Origin: Desulfuromonadaceae bacterium
GTDB taxonomy: Bacteria; Desulfobacterota; Desulfuromonadia; Geobacterales; Pseudopelobacteraceae
Length of the DNA: 47,698 nucleotides
Assembly (NCBI GenBank): GCA_028688955.1
Contig: JAQTXD010000018.1
Coordinates: forward strand, 1 to 47,698
Direction of reading: 5' to 3'
A program made the position numbers and the translations under genes. Shown piece after piece: positions 33,129 through 41,223 of the stretch. Each line of letters starts with the position of its first letter. Positions within the stretch are counted from its first letter, which is position 1. The notes below the pieces were generated by a model that was not told the origin of the DNA, did no database searches, and saw only the letters and a list, made by a program, of their open reading frames with translations.

Positions 33129-33158
33129 TGATATAGTTACTTATATCATTGCGCAATG
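33129..33158. promoter_or_regulatory. Overlapping palindromes upstream of the AlpA-type gene
   Basis: TGATATA (33129-33135) and TATATCA (33142-33148) form a 7-bp inverted repeat. CATTGCGCAATG (33147-33158) is a perfect 12-bp palindrome that overlaps it. The end is 28 bp from the start codon, so an operator for the AlpA-type protein or another island regulator is likely. Confidence 0.5.
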
Positions 33159-33186
33159 AAATTTAAGACGAAGGAGAGAAGAAAAT

Positions 33187-33450
33187 ATGGACGCTAAAAT
33201 TAAACTTATGAATCGAAAAGAGGTCTGTTCTGCATTTAGTACTAGCAGTGCGGGACTACACAGAGGGATGTCAGACGGTAGATTCCCAAGACCTTATCGA
33301 ACGGGGCCTAATTCAGTTAGATGGAAGAGTGATGAAGTTCAAGATTGCATCGACAACCTTAAAGTTGCTGTGCCGATGCCAGTTGCTCCGGGTTGTACGG
33401 CAAGAGGTCGCCGTAAACAATCTGAGACTGTTGACTCCAAGCATGGATAA
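33187..33450 (+). CDS. AlpA-family DNA-binding regulator
   Basis: An 87-aa protein with a MerR/excisionase-type winged helix in residues 6-58: LMNRKEVCSAFSTSSAGLHR, then SDGRFPRPYRTGPNSVRWKSDEVQDCI. The G.FP.P...G..SVRW...EV pattern is diagnostic for AlpA, which in CP4-57 activates excision-gene transcription. The remaining tail (PMPVAPGCTARGRRKQ) is short and basic. AAGGAGAG precedes the ATG. It opens the replication block of the island and may control it or the integrase. Confidence 0.85.
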   Translation: MDAKIKLMNRKEVCSAFSTSSAGLHRGMSDGRFPRPYRTGPNSVRWKSDEVQDCIDNLKVAVPMPVAPGCTARGRRKQSETVDSKHG

Positions 33451-33550
33451 TGCCGGCAGGGTCTGTACCCGCCTGCTTTTACAGCAGGCGGAGCGGCACG
33501 CCACGCAGTATTAGGATATATAAACTAACCATAAGGGAGAAATTACAAAT

Positions 33551-34081
33551 ATGAATACAGTGTGGAACTCAATGTGCGTCACTGGCGAAGACACCGAAAT
33601 TAATTCATTAGTATTAGCCGCTAAGAACAACTGCCACAAGGCTAGTTCGGCTAATACCGGGATATTTAGTCTTAGGAACTTAATTCCTGAACCTGGAAAT
33701 ATGTTTGAGCAAGGCAAAGTCAAAGCAGGAGTAGACATTGAAACGTGGCGTCTAAATAACTGGGGTACCAGTCAAGACTTATGTGTTGATGGGTGGAGTG
33801 ACAGAGTAATTGGACGTTGGGCAGTGCGCTTCGATTCTCATTGTAACCCGCCATTGATAGCCATTCAAAAAATATCTGCCCTCTTTCCTGGGTTATCCTT
33901 TGAAATATTTTACCGCTCTTGGGCAGCGGGATTCAAAGGCACAGCAGAATTTCTTGATGGCAACTGTTTGCATAATGAGGTTTTGGAAGAGCTACTTGCT
34001 AAAAGAAAACCGACTCATTCGATAGATTTTCCGCAAACTATAGACTGGCGAAATAAACTTCGTTCCGTAGATGGATACTAA
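33551..34081 (+). CDS. YubB/Api92-like ferredoxin-fold protein
   Basis: A 176-aa protein. The N-terminus NTVWNSMCVTGEDTEINSLV, then LRNLIPEP, the RLNNWGTSQDLCVDGWSD block (about 67-85) and AVRFDSHCNPPLIAIQKISALFPGLSFEIFYRSWAAGFKGTAEF match the pattern of YubB or Api92 proteins of plasmids and phages (N.l.itG ... P.P ... NWGTK ... W.P....i..l...FP.l.f...y.E.g..F.G). Their role is not established. The ATG has GGGAGAAA upstream. The gene is 24 bp before the NTase/PcfJ gene and likely in the same message. Confidence 0.7.
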   Translation: MNTVWNSMCVTGEDTEINSLVLAAKNNCHKASSANTGIFSLRNLIPEPGNMFEQGKVKAGVDIETWRLNNWGTSQDLCVDGWSDRVIGRWAVRFDSHCNPPLIAIQKISALFPGLSFEIFYRSWAAGFKGTAEFLDGNCLHNEVLEELLAKRKPTHSIDFPQTIDWRNKLRSVDGY

Positions 34082-34104
34082 TAAAAATTAAAGGAGATAA
34101 AACG

Positions 34105-35748
34105 ATGAAAACTAAAAAAATTACCACCAAAAGGTTCGGCAAGAAAATAATCAAATTCCTTAAAGCCAAATCTGGAATCAAACTTCCAGTTCAAGGAATT
34201 ATTGCAGGCGGAGCTATCGCAAACATGATCTATGCCTATGTACATGGCGGATCATTTAATGCTGCCATAATCAACGACATAGATATCTTTGATATGAAAC
34301 CGGTGCAACATTACAACGATAACACCCAACATGTTGTTGGAATAGACCACAGCTTTGAAGGCTATCCGAATAACATATCCTTCAGTAAAAACGCTTATTA
34401 CTCGGTCATATCAAATGTGCGTGATGGAATGATTAATTACATACATACCGTAACGAACAAATACTCGACTATTCAAAGAATCAATGTGCTTAATTTGCTT
34501 AAAGGCTTTGATTTAAACTGTACCCAAGCAGGAGTAGACCTGAAAACGGGAGAAATTGTAGCTACTGACGATTTCTATAAGTTTTTGGAAACTAAACAGA
34601 TATTAGTCACTAATTATTGCACTCCACACCATACCATCTGTCGTTTGCTAAAAAAGGTAGATGAGCTCAAATGTTACTGCGATATAAAGACAGAATCACA
34701 GATAGCCATGGCATATGCCGACTATCATTACTACACGCTAAGAAATGAACACCCACAGTATATATCGAACAGTTTCGGGCCTAAACATCTTGAAATGTAC
34801 AATAAATTCAAGAGTACGCTAGATGATTACGTAACACTATACTGTGTAAATATGGACATCGGGCTCTATAAATTTGCTGCAAAGTATCCAATTCTTGCTG
34901 ACCTTGAAAAAGAACTCGGTGAAAATCTAGCTTACATTCCAGTTCATCAAATTCCCAATTCTTTTGCAACGTTATTACGACCATCAAGTAGTAAGTTACA
35001 AAAGCTGCGATTACTCTGGGCCTTCAATGCGGGCCCATTCACGGCCCAATGTGTGTCTGGCACTCATGATTATACAAACGATATCCAAGACCATCACAGA
35101 CGTTCTTTAGTAAGAATCAATCGGTACGTAGTTGAGCATCCTGAATTGGCTACAATTTTTCGCACGTGCCATTTTACTGCCAAAGAGCAAATCGCAACGA
35201 TTGCGGCAGTAGATAAGTATGGTCTGCATATTATTGGCATGCTCGAATGTATAAATTTGAGTGACCCAAGAATTACGATTAATGCTGAGTTTTATAAGAA
35301 CTTGGTCGCCGGTCAAATCGCATTGACCTCCGGACAGCTTACTGAACCAATAGACCTATCTGGCTTTGCAATGAAGGATGCTGTTCAAGAGCTGGTATTT
35401 AAGTTCGACCTCATGGCCGAGGGAGTCAAAATGCGGCATTGCGTAGGCGGATATTCTGAAATGGTTAAGCGAGGGCATTGTCGAATATTTCACATTTCGA
35501 TTGATGGTCAAGACTCAACTATCGAAATTGGCAAGTATGGAGTTATTCAGCATAAAGGTTTTGCGAACGGTAGCCCTAGTGATTCGTCTAAATTTATTGC
35601 TAACGAGCTTATTTCTTTTTTGAAAAAATGTGATGTTATCGATGATGTTCCAGTAGCAAATTTATTTGATGGCGGAGATGAAGATGCCGATGCCGCATTT
35701 TTTAAACAAGTGCATAAAGGTGGGAGTGTTGCGCAACTATATGCCTAA
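34105..35748 (+). CDS. Nucleotidyltransferase-like / PcfJ-like two-domain protein
   Basis: A 547-aa protein. The N-terminal 90 residues contain GIIAGGAIANMIYAYVHGG (GG at 35-36) followed by NDIDIF (Asp58, Asp60), the GG...DxD layout of polymerase-beta-type nucleotidyltransferases. The C-terminal 120 residues carry the PcfJ-like signature: EGVKMRHCVGGYSEMVKRGHCRIFHI (439-464), STIEI, and the IQHKGFANGSPS motif. PcfJ is encoded on conjugative plasmid pCF10 and its activity is unknown. The middle (about 150-420) is helical and unrecognised. AAAGGAGA precedes the ATG. I know of no described function for this arrangement. The NTase assignment is from motif spacing and should be regarded as tentative. 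Confidence 0.7.
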   Translation: MKTKKITTKRFGKKIIKFLKAKSGIKLPVQGIIAGGAIANMIYAYVHGGSFNAAIINDIDIFDMKPVQHYNDNTQHVVGIDHSFEGYPNNISFSKNAYYSVISNVRDGMINYIHTVTNKYSTIQRINVLNLLKGFDLNCTQAGVDLKTGEIVATDDFYKFLETKQILVTNYCTPHHTICRLLKKVDELKCYCDIKTESQIAMAYADYHYYTLRNEHPQYISNSFGPKHLEMYNKFKSTLDDYVTLYCVNMDIGLYKFAAKYPILADLEKELGENLAYIPVHQIPNSFATLLRPSSSKLQKLRLLWAFNAGPFTAQCVSGTHDYTNDIQDHHRRSLVRINRYVVEHPELATIFRTCHFTAKEQIATIAAVDKYGLHIIGMLECINLSDPRITINAEFYKNLVAGQIALTSGQLTEPIDLSGFAMKDAVQELVFKFDLMAEGVKMRHCVGGYSEMVKRGHCRIFHISIDGQDSTIEIGKYGVIQHKGFANGSPSDSSKFIANELISFLKKCDVIDDVPVANLFDGGDEDADAAFFKQVHKGGSVAQLYA

Positions 35749-35806
35749 CTACGAAAGGATAACCAGCATATGAAACATAAATCTCAAAGCAGAAGGAGAC
35801 TTAAAG

Positions 35807-35992
35807 ATGAGCAACTTATCGCAACATAGGAATAAGCGAACCGTAGAAAAGCAGAGAACCCCAAAAGCGCCAACTTTTGAGGTTCATGGTCCTGCAGATA
35901 CTTCTATCGTACTTCAAGATAATATTATTTATGCTGAAATGACAAGCTGTATTTCTTCATGCGCCACCGGATCGTGGGTGGTGCATGAGTAA
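35807..35992 (+). CDS. Small hypothetical protein upstream of the primase/helicase
   Basis: A 61-aa frame with a very good AAGGAGAC site before its ATG. It overlaps the primase/helicase start by 8 bases (35985-35992), so it probably couples translation of that gene. The sequence is basic at the N-terminus (RNKRTVEKQR), then VHGPADTSIVLQDNIIYAEM, and no family is evident. Confidence 0.6.
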   Translation: MSNLSQHRNKRTVEKQRTPKAPTFEVHGPADTSIVLQDNIIYAEMTSCISSCATGSWVVHE

Positions 35993-38381
35993 TCTGTGTT
36001 CAGACCACATCAAAGACCTTAAAAAGTCAGGTCTCAATGATGAGACTATCACTGACGCCAACATTGAATCGATTCCGCCTACAGCGCTTGAGATCGAATT
36101 GGGGATGACTCTGTATCACCTCGACGGTGCCTATCGGATACCGTTCGATGATGCATATTCACGATTTAAGTTATTCTATTCATCAAGTGCGCCTCCTGCA
36201 AAACGGCCAAAGTACATCCAGAAGAAGGGTGCAACAAACCGTTTATACATTCCACTGGGCATTTCTGAAGAGTATCTCAAGGGCAAAGCGATTCTCTATA
36301 TCACTGAGGGCGAAAAGAAAGCCTTGAAGGCAACGCAGGAAGGTCTGCCCTGTGTAGCAGTCACCGGTTTGTGGAACTGGAAGCGGAAAGGTTCCGACGA
36401 ACTCATATCAGACTTCGACAAGATTACGTTATCTGGTCGATCCATTGTGCTTGTTCCGGATAATGATTGGCTTGATCTGTCAAAGGACGGTAAACCACGC
36501 CACCTTGATGATGCTGTCTATAGGTTGGCCACAGCATTGATGTTGCGTGGTGCCATTGTAAGGATTGCGTATCTGCCGAAAGATGGGAGCACCAAGATCG
36601 GATTAGATGATTACCTCATCAACCATTCTTCTGATGAGTTCCGGAAGCTCAAGCTTGAGACCTGCCAGGCCTCACCTTGCTTTCTCCTCCAGAAAGGGAA
36701 TCTGGTTTTCTATAAGACTGAGAGTGTTGATGGAGGCGATGGTCCGGTTATTACTTTTGCACCTCCAGTAACAATAAGTGCCGCCGTCGAAATAGTTGCT
36801 TACACCCGCAATGGTAAAAATGAGGATTGGGGCCGGATGTTATCCTTCAGCGATAAGGACCACATCAATCATACCTGGGCCATGCCAATGGAAATGCTTG
36901 CTGGCGACGGTAAAGAACTACGCAGTGAACTTTTGCGACGTGGTCTTCCCTACATAACTACTGGTAAGAACCGTGGGAAGCTTTTGGAGTACATACAACT
37001 TACTCCTCCGGTCAATGGCACTCGGTCCCGCTGTATAGACCGGACTGGATGGCATACAGATAAACTCTTCATCTTGCCTGACCGAGCTATTGGAAATTCT
37101 GGTGATGAGCCGGTTGTCTTCCAGGGTAAAACGGACTCCATTATCTTCCAGCACGGCACTCATGATGAATGGAAGAGCTCCATCGGCACATTATGTCGAG
37201 GGAATTCCCGCCTGATGTTTGCCGTAGCAATGGCATTCACCGCTCCACTACTTCACCTGGTGGGGGCTGATAATATCGGAGTGAACTTCTTTGGTAGTTC
37301 TTCTACTGGAAAGACTACAGCGTTGCGGGTTGCGTGCTCGGTCTGGGGCAGCAAAGACTACATGCTCCGCTGGAGAGCAACTGGGAACGGTTTGGAAGGC
37401 GTTGCCACCGCACACAATGACTTGTTCATGGGACTGGATGAGTTAGCGCAGGTATCACCGTTTGAAGCCGGTGAGATTGCCTATATGCTTGCTAATGGTA
37501 CTGGAAAGACAAGAGCTGGAAGGGACGGTGAAGCTCGTCAAAGTAAACGTTGGCGTACCTGCTTCCTTTCCACAGGAGAAATTACACTTGCTGAACATGT
37601 AGCAGCTGGTGGCAAAAAGGTAAAAGCCGGGCAAGAGGTCAGGTTGCTTGATATCCCAGCGGACACTGGAATACATGGGGTATTCGAAGAGTTGCATGGC
37701 TATCAGAATGGCAACAAGCTCTCGGTACATTTGAACAACACCGTAGCTGAATATTATGGAACCGTTGGAATAACCTTCATCGAACATATCATCGATGGCT
37801 GGGATGAACTTCCAGAGTTTATTAAGACGAAACAAAGGGAGTTCATAGCCGAATATACTCCTAAAGGAGCCGATGGCCAGGTACAACGTGTCGCTGGCTT
37901 CTTTGGGCTCATAGCTGCAGCTGGCGAGATTGCCACAATATATGAACTTACTGGTTGGGACGAATCAGATGCCACTACTGCGGTGAAGAAATGCTTTGAA
38001 GCCTGGATTGAACAACGCGGTGGTGTTGGTGCACGTGAGGTTGACAGGATAATTGAGGACGTAAAACTGTTCATTGAACAGCATGGTTCTTCACGTTTCG
38101 TAGATTCTGATGGAAATGCTGATCGGATTGTTACGAACAGGGCGGGATACCGCAAGGGGAATATATTCTACATCTTGCCGGAGGTTTTCAAGAAGGAAGT
38201 CCTGAAAGGTCACAACGATAAGTTCGCCAAGAAGGTGCTTGTCGAGCACAAGATTTTGTTACCAGACATCGCGGCCAAGAGGACGGATCAAACATACAGA
38301 CCGCACGGTGAACCCACACTACGAGTATATGCCATTGATTCAAGTTCATTGCTGGGGTTCGGTGCTCCAGATGACACATAG
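35985..38381 (+). CDS. Toprim (DUF3854)-DUF927 primase/helicase, island replication protein
   Basis: A 798-aa protein. The N-terminal half is a DUF3854/Toprim-like domain: ILYITEGEKKALKATQEG (TEGEKK at 107-112), VAVTGLWNWK and VLVPDNDW (Asp149, Asp151), which are the Toprim acidic positions. The C-terminal half is a DUF927 helicase domain: Walker A GSSSTGKT (437-444), LRWRATGNGLEGVATAHND, Walker B FMGLDEL (about 480), and FLSTGEITLAEH. This layout is that of replication proteins of phage satellites and integrative elements, which prime and unwind at their own origin. It overlaps the 61-aa gene by 8 bases. Iterons follow directly downstream. GC is higher than in the genes before it, so the module may have a separate origin. 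Confidence 0.88.
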   Translation: MSNLCSDHIKDLKKSGLNDETITDANIESIPPTALEIELGMTLYHLDGAYRIPFDDAYSRFKLFYSSSAPPAKRPKYIQKKGATNRLYIPLGISEEYLKGKAILYITEGEKKALKATQEGLPCVAVTGLWNWKRKGSDELISDFDKITLSGRSIVLVPDNDWLDLSKDGKPRHLDDAVYRLATALMLRGAIVRIAYLPKDGSTKIGLDDYLINHSSDEFRKLKLETCQASPCFLLQKGNLVFYKTESVDGGDGPVITFAPPVTISAAVEIVAYTRNGKNEDWGRMLSFSDKDHINHTWAMPMEMLAGDGKELRSELLRRGLPYITTGKNRGKLLEYIQLTPPVNGTRSRCIDRTGWHTDKLFILPDRAIGNSGDEPVVFQGKTDSIIFQHGTHDEWKSSIGTLCRGNSRLMFAVAMAFTAPLLHLVGADNIGVNFFGSSSTGKTTALRVACSVWGSKDYMLRWRATGNGLEGVATAHNDLFMGLDELAQVSPFEAGEIAYMLANGTGKTRAGRDGEARQSKRWRTCFLSTGEITLAEHVAAGGKKVKAGQEVRLLDIPADTGIHGVFEELHGYQNGNKLSVHLNNTVAEYYGTVGITFIEHIIDGWDELPEFIKTKQREFIAEYTPKGADGQVQRVAGFFGLIAAAGEIATIYELTGWDESDATTAVKKCFEAWIEQRGGVGAREVDRIIEDVKLFIEQHGSSRFVDSDGNADRIVTNRAGYRKGNIFYILPEVFKKEVLKGHNDKFAKKVLVEHKILLPDIAAKRTDQTYRPHGEPTLRVYAIDSSSLLGFGAPDDT

Positions 38382-38410
38382 TATTGAAGAAATTCTATTA
38401 ACCCAATCAT

Positions 38411-38650
38411 CGCGGTAACAGCGGTGACGCGGTCACAAATTCAATAACGTCCATATAAATTGGGCTTAATGGATGTGACAGTTGTTACCACACATAAAAC
38501 TTGGCGGTAACATTGGTGACAGTGAATATGGCGGTAGATCTGTCACCACTGTTACCATAGGCAGAATAATGTCCGGTGACAGCCATGGTGAAGAGACGGC
38601 TTGTAATTAATGAGGAATTGTATCTGTCACCGTTGTTACCGCAGTCACCA
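38411..38650. repeat. Iteron cluster, candidate replication origin
   Basis: Core CTGTCACCnnTGTTACC. Full copies in alternating orientation: 38414-38429 (reverse, end varied), 38506-38522 (reverse), 38540-38556 (forward), 38624-38640 (forward). A degenerate copy is at 38474-38489 and half copies at 38575-38582 and 38643-38649. No good gene occupies 38382-38684. Origins of P4-like elements also carry short repeats that their primase/helicase binds. The location directly after that gene supports ori function. Confidence 0.72.
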
Positions 38651-38684
38651 CAAAAAAATTACACATAATACGGAGGAAACGAAT

Positions 38685-39191
38685 ATGGACTTCAGCGTCG
38701 GAAAGCATGAGAACAAAGCAGTTATAGAGGTTATGATTAAAGATCCCAGTTACATTGTGTGGATAATGAATCAAAGCAATAAATCAAAATTCCATGAGAA
38801 GGTAACTTTATTTGCAGCTCATCGTATTGAGGTGTTTAACAAGATTCCATTCCAAAGAAAATGTAATTTTGGTGGTTGTGAAAATACTATCGATTGTTGC
38901 GTTTTACTCAAAACAGAATCCCATTGGCTCTGTGACACATGTTTGCAAAGCATGAGAGATGAGTTCGGTCGATATAGTGTAGTAAATACCTATATGGGAG
39001 CCGTTAATTATATCACGTGCCTCTTTGATAGCCCTAAAGCGAGGGGAGAAAACTCGATGCTCCTTGTTCGCGAATTGGCTAGAGCAAAAGGGCTACCCAA
39101 GAGAGCCACACTTTTTGATATCAGCAAATTTTTCAGCTATGTAGAACCGGTTAAGCCAAAGCTGTACGAAAAGTTCTTTGCAGACGAGTGA
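38685..39191 (+). CDS. ExoX_C-like domain protein with zinc-binding cysteines
   Basis: A 168-aa protein. Residues 4-30 (SVGKHENKAVIEVMIKDPSYIVWIMNQ) follow the GK.+.K...EV...DP.Y+.W+ pattern of the ExoX-like C-terminal domain, a small module found alone or after exonuclease domains. Cysteines 60, 65, 71, 72, 83 and 86 (CNFGGC, CC, CDTC) suggest a zinc ribbon. No exonuclease active site is present. The frame extends upstream to 38610 through an iteron copy, but the ATG at 38685 has CGGAGGAA, so 38685 is the start. A role in DNA handling is plausible only by context. Confidence 0.7.
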   Translation: MDFSVGKHENKAVIEVMIKDPSYIVWIMNQSNKSKFHEKVTLFAAHRIEVFNKIPFQRKCNFGGCENTIDCCVLLKTESHWLCDTCLQSMRDEFGRYSVVNTYMGAVNYITCLFDSPKARGENSMLLVRELARAKGLPKRATLFDISKFFSYVEPVKPKLYEKFFADE

Positions 39192-39289
39192 GCTTCAAAT
39201 CACCCTGAGTGGCAAAAGTGGAAAGATTCCTAGGTAAGTAAACGCACTGTTCATCTTGCACAAAATAATACAATTTATAGGAGAAGACA

Positions 39290-39751
39290 ATGGAACATCA
39301 ACTGAATATACCTGTAACGATAATCCCAGATTTAAGAAATGTATTAGTTACTGAAAGACTTATTAGTATCTGTGAAGCATTAAATTATGAAATCAGAAAA
39401 GGGTGCAATAAAACTTCAATTTCTTATATTGTTGAAGAGGCGTCCCAACAGGGTACCATTGTAGATGAAAATGGTTATAAGCATGAAATTACTGAAGATG
39501 ATTTCTATTTGGAGCTTCAAAATGTCATTAGAAAAAGCAATGGTTCGCTTGAATGGATAGCAATTTCATCTATTGCACTTGTAGTATTCATAACCAGTGA
39601 AAAAATCACATCTGAATGTATGAATAGTTGGTTGCTAGACCGCATTAAAGAAATAGAGCCTAACACGGCATATAGATATTGTTGCATTCTTGACTCGCCC
39701 TATATTCCTGATGCTCTTAAAGATATAATCTCGTTAGAACGATTCATCTAA
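39290..39751 (+). CDS. Hypothetical island protein
   Basis: A 153-aa acidic protein, ATG preceded by AGGAGAAG. It reads as mixed helix and strand (LVTERLISICEALNYEIRK, then IVDENGYKHEITEDDFYLELQ), with a hydrophobic patch SLEWIAISSIALVVFITSE. No known motif. Strong AT bias like the genes at 32-36 kb. Confidence 0.65.
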   Translation: MEHQLNIPVTIIPDLRNVLVTERLISICEALNYEIRKGCNKTSISYIVEEASQQGTIVDENGYKHEITEDDFYLELQNVIRKSNGSLEWIAISSIALVVFITSEKITSECMNSWLLDRIKEIEPNTAYRYCCILDSPYIPDALKDIISLERFI

Positions 39752-39942
39752 TACAATTTTATAATCTGGCCATGGGGGTGGGGCAACTCACCCCGGTTAG
39801 ACTGCCGATCAATTTATAATAGATCCCCGTTGTAAGCCCATTCACACCACACTCATAATATTCCTCATGTTCTGAATAAATCTCGTAGACTGTTTATAGT
39901 TGTTGTGTTAGAAAAACTCCTCTGATTTCAAAGGGGTTAGCT

Positions 39943-40107
39943 GTGACACTGATAGAAGACGATCTGCTGGCGGCACTAAAAGAACTACTGGAAACTTCCC
40001 TGGCTATGACCAGCGGCAAACTTCCTTCTGGAAATGATATGGAACGTTACAATCGTGCTATTGAGTGGTCTAAACGAGTGATTGCACTTGCTGAGAGGGA
40101 TCAATGA
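39943..40107 (+). CDS. 54-aa microprotein coupled to the IHF-type gene
   Basis: GTG start at 39943 with AAAGGGG upstream. The product is leucine-rich and acidic at first (TLIEDDLLAALKELLETSLAMTS, written in two helices), then ERYNRAIEWSKRVIALAERDQ-like: two amphipathic helices. Its TGA overlaps the ATG of the IHF-type gene (ATGA at 40104-40107), a strong sign of real translation. No family known. Confidence 0.6.
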   Translation: MTLIEDDLLAALKELLETSLAMTSGKLPSGNDMERYNRAIEWSKRVIALAERDQ

Positions 40108-40388
40108 CGAGATCAGATTTGGTTGAGAAGCTTGCTATCGAGAAGAACATCAGTATTTCCGTTTCCGAAAAGATTATCAATGAGGTCTTCAAGGGTATGG
40201 CGGACACTCTAATCTCGGGTGGTCGCGTTGAGATCAGGGGTTTCGGAAGTTTTGAGGTGCGGGAGTATGATGCATATACTGCTCGGAACCCCAAGACTGG
40301 AGTTCAGATTCAGGTTAAACCGAAACGGTCTCCGTTCTTCAAGACCGGCAAAGAACTGAAGGAACGAATACTGGAAGGTGGGAAATAG
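40104..40388 (+). CDS. IHF/HU-family DNA-bending protein
   Basis: A 94-aa histone-like protein. The N-terminal MTRSDLVEKLAIEKN and the core GGRVEIRGFGSFEVREYDAYTARNPKTGVQI, with the RNPKTG beta-arm tip containing the proline that intercalates into DNA, place it with IHF. The start resembles IHF-beta. An island-encoded IHF may assist integration, excision or origin opening. It is translationally coupled to a 54-aa protein. It converges on brnA. Confidence 0.9.
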   Translation: MTRSDLVEKLAIEKNISISVSEKIINEVFKGMADTLISGGRVEIRGFGSFEVREYDAYTARNPKTGVQIQVKPKRSPFFKTGKELKERILEGGK

Positions 40389-40389
40389 G

Positions 40390-40653
40390 TCACGCAGCTT
40401 GTTTACGTGCTGTTCTACGTACAGGCTTCTGGGTATCAACATAAGCATCCAGCAGGTTTCTGATCATCCGCTGGTATTGAGTGTGATGACGATCTGCTTC
40501 CGTCTTAAAGAAATCGACTGACTTCTTACTGAGAGAAATAGTTACCTTGATGGAGTCCTCTCGAAACACCAACTCTTCAGGGGATGGAAGAAAATCCTTC
40601 ACAACTCTCACATCACCAATCGGTTCGTCTTTATAGACTATTTTCCTGCTCAT
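40390..40653 (-). CDS. brnA: BrnA-type antitoxin
   Basis: An 87-aa protein with a C-terminal CopG/ribbon-helix-helix domain (DSIKVTISLSKKSVDFFKTEADRHHTQYQRMIRNLLDAYV). The N-terminal KIVYKDEPIGDVRVVKDFLPSPEEL segment is the toxin-binding part found in BrnA. It neutralises BrnT and represses the operon. The ATG at 40653 has AAGG upstream and overlaps the end of brnT by 23 bases. Confidence 0.85.
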   Translation of the reverse strand: MSRKIVYKDEPIGDVRVVKDFLPSPEELVFREDSIKVTISLSKKSVDFFKTEADRHHTQYQRMIRNLLDAYVDTQKPVRRTARKQAA

Positions 40654-40912
40654 ATATTGCCTTACCTTTCCGCCAGTAACCGGCACCGAATATTCTGATT
40701 ATCCCATCTCTCCAAGTAAATCTAACTGTCAGAATCCCACCATCAACTAAACCAAAGCAGTAATAGCGCTGTTCTACATCACTATGTGTGCTGTCTTCGG
40801 CGATGATACGTTTTCGATCAGCAAAAGCATATTGAGCCTTAGCAAATGGAACGCCGTGCTTGCTCTGATTCTCAAGATCCTTGTTATCATCCCACTCGAA
40901 CTGAGTCGCCAT
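40631..40912 (-). CDS. brnT: BrnT-type ribonuclease toxin
   Basis: A 93-aa RelE-fold toxin. The family sequence is clear: FEWDDNKDLENQSKHGVPFAKAQYAF, the middle RYYCFGLVDGGILTVRFTWRDG and the end IRIFGAGYWRKGKAIYE (BrnT: R+IsARkA...E). BrnT cuts RNA and inhibits translation. In this copy the usual ISAR is replaced by FGAGYWRK, so activity may be altered. It precedes brnA in the normal order for this type II system. The frame runs upstream to a TTG at 40918; the ATG at 40912 is chosen. Confidence 0.85.
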   Translation of the reverse strand: MATQFEWDDNKDLENQSKHGVPFAKAQYAFADRKRIIAEDSTHSDVEQRYYCFGLVDGGILTVRFTWRDGIIRIFGAGYWRKGKAIYEQENSL

Positions 40913-40942
40913 AATCAAACTTTACCAGAACCAATTTAGAAA

Positions 40943-40962
40943 AGCCATATAAAAATATGGCT
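40943..40962. promoter_or_regulatory. Palindrome upstream of brnTA, candidate operator
   Basis: Perfect inverted repeat AGCCATAT-AAAA-ATATGGCT, 30 bp upstream of brnT. BrnA-type ribbon-helix-helix proteins autoregulate through such sites. Confidence 0.6.
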
Positions 40963-41209
40963 AATAATGTGTATAAGATCAGCATAACGCTTAAATAACT
41001 TTACTTTAGCTCTGATCTGTGATTTAATAATTTGCATGAATACCCACAAGAACTACATACCAATCGTACTACCCACCTAGCAACACCCTCCTTCGAGACT
41101 AACCCTATATCCGAATTGACTCTGACTTGAACCGTCTGACTGCATAGCCTTGCGTCCGTCGACCTTTGAGTCCAATGGGCCTTGCACGCCATCACCATAC
41201 CAAACGATC
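40963..41209. other. Intergenic stretch without recognised features
   Basis: Between the divergent brnT and the 142-aa gene. A promoter for the plus-strand operon must lie here, but I cannot assign -35 and -10 boxes confidently. No RNA gene or repeat seen. Confidence 0.35.
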
Positions 41210-41223
41210 AGGAGGTATCTGGC

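Noticed and set aside
38411..38650. CRISPR array
   Set aside because: The repeats are short, alternate in orientation and have irregular spacing, with no cas genes; iterons explain them better.
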